Source: Methylibium sp965279545
GTDB taxonomy: Bacteria > Pseudomonadota > Gammaproteobacteria > Burkholderiales > Burkholderiaceae_C
Direction: 5' to 3'
DNA: 64,000 nucleotides
Assembly (NCBI RefSeq): GCF_965279545.1
Contig: NZ_OZ257250.1
Span: forward strand, 2,542,001 to 2,606,000
The position numbers and the translations under genes were made by a program. Position 1 is the first letter of the stretch. The number at the start of each line of letters is the position of its first letter. The notes beneath the pieces were generated by a model, which saw only the letters and a program-made list of their open reading frames with translations, was not told the origin of the DNA and did not search any database. Below are positions 60,949-64,000 of this stretch, one piece after another.

Positions 60949-62763
60949 TCAGTCGTCCACTTGGAGGATGGCAAGGAAAGCTTCCTGCGGCACCTCGACG
61001 GTCCCGATTTGCTTCATGCGTTTCTTGCCAGCCTTCTGTTTTTCGAGCAACTTGCGCTTGCGGCTGATATCGCCACCGTAGCATTTTGCCAGCACGTTCT
61101 TGCGCAGCGCCTTGATGTTCTCGCGCGCGATGATATTGGCGCCGATCGCCGCCTGGATGGCCACGTCGTACATCTGGCGCGGGATGATCTCGCGCATCTT
61201 CGCCACCACCGCGCGGCCACGGAACTGGCTCTGGCTGCGGTGCACGATGATCGAGAGGGCATCGACCCGGTCGCCGTTGATCAGGATGTCGACCTTCACG
61301 ACATCCGCGGCCCGGTATTCCTTGAACTCGTAGTCCATCGAGGCGTAGCCACGCGAGACTGATTTCAGCTTGTCGAAGAAGTCCAGCACGATCTCGGCCA
61401 GCGGCATCTCGTAGGTCAGCATGACCTGGCGGCCGTGATAGGCCATGTTGAGCTGCATGCCGCGCTTGAGGTTGGCCAGCGTCATCACCGGGCCGACGTA
61501 GTCCTGCGGCATGTACAGGTGCACGGTGACGATGGGCTCGCGGATCTCGGCGATCTTGCCGATCTCGGGCATCTTCGACGGGTTCTCGACCTCGATCACC
61601 TCGCCCGCCAGGCCGCCGAGCTGGACCTGGTAGACGACGCTGGGCGCGGTGGTGATCAGGTCCTGGTCGAACTCGCGCTCCAGGCGCTCCTGCACGATCT
61701 CCATGTGCAGCAGGCCGAGGAAGCCACAGCGAAAGCCGAAACCGAGCGCCTGGCTCACCTCGGGCTCGTAGCGCAGCGAAGAGTCGTTGAGCTTGAGTTT
61801 CTCCAGTGCGTCGCGCAGCGAGTCGTACTCGCTGGCCTCGGTCGGGTAGAGCCCGGCAAAGACCTGCGGCTGGATCTCCTTGAAGCCCGGCAGCGGCTCG
61901 CTGGCCGGCCCGGCGTTGTTGGGCAGCTTCTTCTCGAGCGTGATCGTGTCGCCGACCTTGGCCGCCTGCAGCTCCTTGATGCCGGCGATCAGGAAGCCGA
62001 CCTCGCCCGCCACGAGTTGCTCGCGCGGCTCGGACTTCGGCGAAAAAACGCCGAGCTGCTCCAGCGGATAGACGGTATCGGTCGCCATCATGCGGATGCG
62101 ATCGCCCTTGCGCAGCACGCCGTCGACCATGCGCACCAGCATCACGACGCCGACGTAGTTGTCGAACCACGAGTCGATGATCATCGCGCGCGGCGGCCCG
62201 TCGGGCATGCCGCGCGGCGCCGGCATGCGGGTGATCACGGCCTCGAGGATGTCCTCGATGCCCTCTCCGGTCTTGGCCGAGCAGGGGATCGCATGCTCGG
62301 CATCGATGCCGATCACGTCCTCGATCTCGGCCTTGGCGTTCTCGGGATCGGCTTGCGGCAGATCCATCTTGTTGAGCACCGGCACGACCTCGACGCCGAG
62401 ATCCAGCGCGGTGTAGCAGTTCGCCACCGTCTGCGCCTCGACGCCCTGCGAAGCGTCGACCACCAGCAAGGCGCCCTCGCAGGCCGACAGCGAGCGGCTG
62501 ACTTCATAGCTGAAGTCCACATGCCCGGGCGTGTCGATCAGGTTGAGCTGATAAACCTGACCGTCGCGCGCCTTGTACTTCAGCGCCGCAGTCTGTGCCT
62601 TGATCGTGATGCCGCGCTCGCGTTCGATGTCCATCGAGTCGAGCACCTGCGCTTCCATCTCGCGGTCGCTCAGCCCCCCGCAGCGCTGGATGATGCGGTC
62701 GGCCAGAGTGCTCTTGCCGTGATCGATGTGGGCAATGATCGAGAAATTGCGAATGTGGTCCAT
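60949..62763 (-). CDS. lepA: Elongation factor 4 (LepA)
   Basis: LepA, 604 residues, is a ribosome-associated translational GTPase. G motifs are IIAHIDHGKSTLADR, DTPGHVDF and NKMDLPQAD. The C-terminal LepA-specific domain includes NIIARENIKALRKNVLAKCYG and GDISRKRKLLEKQKAGKKRMK. The ATG at 62763 gives MDHIRNFSIIAHIDHG, the conserved start; a longer frame upstream is unlikely. It heads the lepA-lepB-DUF4845-rnc-era group. Confidence 0.97.
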   Translation of the reverse strand: MDHIRNFSIIAHIDHGKSTLADRIIQRCGGLSDREMEAQVLDSMDIERERGITIKAQTAALKYKARDGQVYQLNLIDTPGHVDFSYEVSRSLSACEGALLVVDASQGVEAQTVANCYTALDLGVEVVPVLNKMDLPQADPENAKAEIEDVIGIDAEHAIPCSAKTGEGIEDILEAVITRMPAPRGMPDGPPRAMIIDSWFDNYVGVVMLVRMVDGVLRKGDRIRMMATDTVYPLEQLGVFSPKSEPREQLVAGEVGFLIAGIKELQAAKVGDTITLEKKLPNNAGPASEPLPGFKEIQPQVFAGLYPTEASEYDSLRDALEKLKLNDSSLRYEPEVSQALGFGFRCGFLGLLHMEIVQERLEREFDQDLITTAPSVVYQVQLGGLAGEVIEVENPSKMPEIGKIAEIREPIVTVHLYMPQDYVGPVMTLANLKRGMQLNMAYHGRQVMLTYEMPLAEIVLDFFDKLKSVSRGYASMDYEFKEYRAADVVKVDILINGDRVDALSIIVHRSQSQFRGRAVVAKMREIIPRQMYDVAIQAAIGANIIARENIKALRKNVLAKCYGGDISRKRKLLEKQKAGKKRMKQIGTVEVPQEAFLAILQVDD

Positions 62764-62878
62764 CTGACCTTCGTACGTCTCAGGAGTCGGCTCGCGCAGA
62801 GGACACAACGGCACAGCCGTTGCAGCGCAAGCTCACATCGCGCAGCGATGTGAAGGCGCATCGCGCCGTGCTGCAGCT

Positions 62879-62911
62879 AAAAAAAAGGCACGTCAAACCG
62901 GTGACGCGCCT
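62879..62911 (-). terminator. Rho-independent terminator after the DegP-like gene
   Basis: On the minus strand AGGCGCGTCA pairs with TGACGTGCCT (one G-T pair) and is followed by eight T. It would end transcription coming from the protease gene before lepA. Confidence 0.8.
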
Positions 62912-63039
62912 TCCAACAAAAAACGTTTGGCAACTGCTTCGTTGGGCTTTCATTGTAGCCACATCAACCGCGCCGGAAACCGCGCCAGTGCTCGGTTTTA
63001 CGCCGTTGCGGTGTGCCAACAGGGAATTTTATAAACATG

Positions 63040-63048
63040 TTATCCACA
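63040..63048 (+). promoter_or_regulatory. DnaA box
   Basis: TTATCCACA at 63040-63048 is a perfect consensus DnaA-binding site in an AT-rich stretch, with a related CCTGTGGG and CCTGTGG just after. Confidence 0.6.
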
Positions 63049-63305
63049 ATAACCTGTGGGTGTCCTGTGGACGATTTTCGTGACCCCCACTATTACTCAA
63101 GGATGCATGTAAAACACCTTGCAATCGCCCAGATTCTAGTGGATCAGCGCGTCAATCGGATGCAACAAAAGTGAGTGTGTGCTCACAATCAACTTCTTTC
63201 CAGTTCAAAGCATCCTGGCGCATTGGAGAAATTTCCGTTCGGCGAAAAAACCGGGCAGGGCGCTAGGTTGCCTGCTTGACTCGGGCCGGGACCCGGTCTC
63301 CCGCT

Positions 63306-64000
63306 TCACTTGCCCGTACGGATCAGCGCGTACTGCGCCCACTCTCCGCGCCGAAAGAGGACGTTGATGGGCTTGCTCTTGTCGAGCTTGGCAATCACGG
63401 CCTCGAACTGCTTCACATCGGCGATCTCGACATTGCTCACCGACAAGATCACGTCCCCTTCGCGAAGTCCGGCACGTGCGGCCGCGCCCTCCACTGATTC
63501 GATGCGCACGCCACCACGGAGCTTGAGTTCGCGTTTTTGCTCATCGCTCAGGTTGACCAACATCAGACCCAGCGCGCCCGTGGCAACACTCGGCGTTGGC
63601 GCCGGCTTGCTCTCCGGCACCGACGCGCGGCGCCCCCCTTCGGGCTCGAGTTCCGCCACGGTCACGCCGAGATCACGCGAGTTGCCGCGGCGGAACACCT
63701 GCAGGCTGGCCTTGCTGCCCGGCTTGGTGCTGCCGACCAGGCGCGGCAAGTCGCTCGACTTCTCGACCGTCTTGCCGTCGAACCTCATGATGATGTCACC
63801 CGCCTCGACGCCGGCCTTGTCGGCCGGCCCCCCCGCCTCGACCGAGCGCACCAGGGCGCCGGAGGCCTTGCCCAGGCCCAGGGACTCGGCCACGTCTTTC
63901 GTGACCTCCCCGATCTGCACGCCGATGCGTCCGCGCACCACGCGCCCACCGGCGCGCAGTTGATCCGCCACGCGCGTGGCTTCGTCCATCGGGATCGCGA
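63306..64000 (-). CDS. DegP/MucD-type periplasmic serine protease, C-terminal part
   Basis: The visible 231 residues are the end of an HtrA-family protease; the catalytic triad part lies beyond the window. The sequence enters with IPMDEATRVADQLRAGGRVV, the end of the protease domain, then RGRIGVQIGEVTKDVAESLG and two PDZ domains, seen as AGGPADKAGVEAGDIIMRFDG and, in the second, VEGAAARAGLREGDVILSVS. It would degrade or refold misfolded periplasmic proteins. Its place upstream of lepA is conserved with mucD in pseudomonads and Burkholderiales. It ends with the terminator near 62900. Confidence 0.93.
   Translation of the reverse strand, partial: AIPMDEATRVADQLRAGGRVVRGRIGVQIGEVTKDVAESLGLGKASGALVRSVEAGGPADKAGVEAGDIIMRFDGKTVEKSSDLPRLVGSTKPGSKASLQVFRRGNSRDLGVTVAELEPEGGRRASVPESKPAPTPSVATGALGLMLVNLSDEQKRELKLRGGVRIESVEGAAARAGLREGDVILSVSNVEIADVKQFEAVIAKLDKSKPINVLFRRGEWAQYALIRTGK

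Larger units (their letters stand above)
62764..63305. other. 540-base gap between mucD and lepA
   Basis: The gap holds no gene. It contains an 8-base hairpin with perfect stem (CACATCGC at 62834, GCGATGTG at 62845), a terminator for the upstream minus-strand gene at 62879-62911, and an AT-richer segment around 63000-63260 with one perfect DnaA box. The lepA promoter is probably in the stretch between 62764 and 62870 or earlier. Confidence 0.5.

Noticed and set aside
63000..63260. Replication origin
   Set aside because: Only one perfect DnaA box is present and there is no dnaA, dnaN or parAB nearby; the AT-rich stretch alone is not enough.

Overview
The window is about 68% G+C, densely coded, and carries gene sets typical of a betaproteobacterium of the order Burkholderiales, probably near the Rubrivivax/Leptothrix/Methylibium group. 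The supporting blocks are pyrR-pyrB-pyrC' with ruvX and yqgE, gpsA-secB-grxC, the urtABCDE urea transporter, an ABCEFG urease cluster, rluC divergent from rne, and a lepA-lepB-rnc-era-recO-pdxJ-acpS-nagZ run. The lineage is inferred from gene content only.

Layout. 1-1431: end of an exopolysaccharide sugar transferase and a glycosyltransferase. 1499-6971: gpsA, secB, glutaredoxin, a rhodanese, gpmA, a degenerate HD-GYP protein and an acyltransferase. 7024-10847: one minus-strand pyrimidine/ruvX/yqgE operon with a catalytically degenerate dihydroorotase. 10883-15662: photolyase, a DUF2917 gene, a MocR regulator and a GGDEF protein; the last two share a 270-bp inverted-repeat element that supplies both stop codons. 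15747-21493: urtABCDE on the minus strand.

21647-29539 is the most unusual part: the remains of an integron. A C-terminal integron-integrase fragment is cut by an IS1182-type remnant and followed by about eight gene cassettes (AhpD-like, VapBC, a Pr6Pr-like membrane protein, AqpZ, a broken GNAT, a VOC protein, a cupin and a 4-TM protein). Recognisable attC sites separate them, and insertion-sequence material sits inside or at the attC sites. From 29593 to 37458 follow a parallel beta-helix lipoprotein, several small accessory genes, and broken genes (acyltransferase 3, DUF2277).

37530-46885 is a urease locus. A LuxR-type response regulator overlaps a very large hybrid kinase whose N-terminus is a full NCS1-type permease joined to the kinase by a cysteine-rich module. 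This pair diverges from ureABC, followed by ureEFG. No ureD is visible in the window. 46986-64000 is housekeeping: a LysM/BON protein, an EAL relic, sppA, a Rieske protein, gph, rluC, rne, nagZ, acpS, pdxJ, recO, era, rnc, a DUF4845 protein, lepB, lepA and the start-truncated end of a DegP/MucD protease.

How the genes work together: the urt ABC system imports urea, urease hydrolyses it, and the permease-kinase plus LuxR regulator is a plausible sensor for urea or a related nitrogen compound. That regulatory link is inference. Coordinates were read by eye; starts were moved from the longest reading frame where conserved N-termini or ribosome binding sites argued for it.
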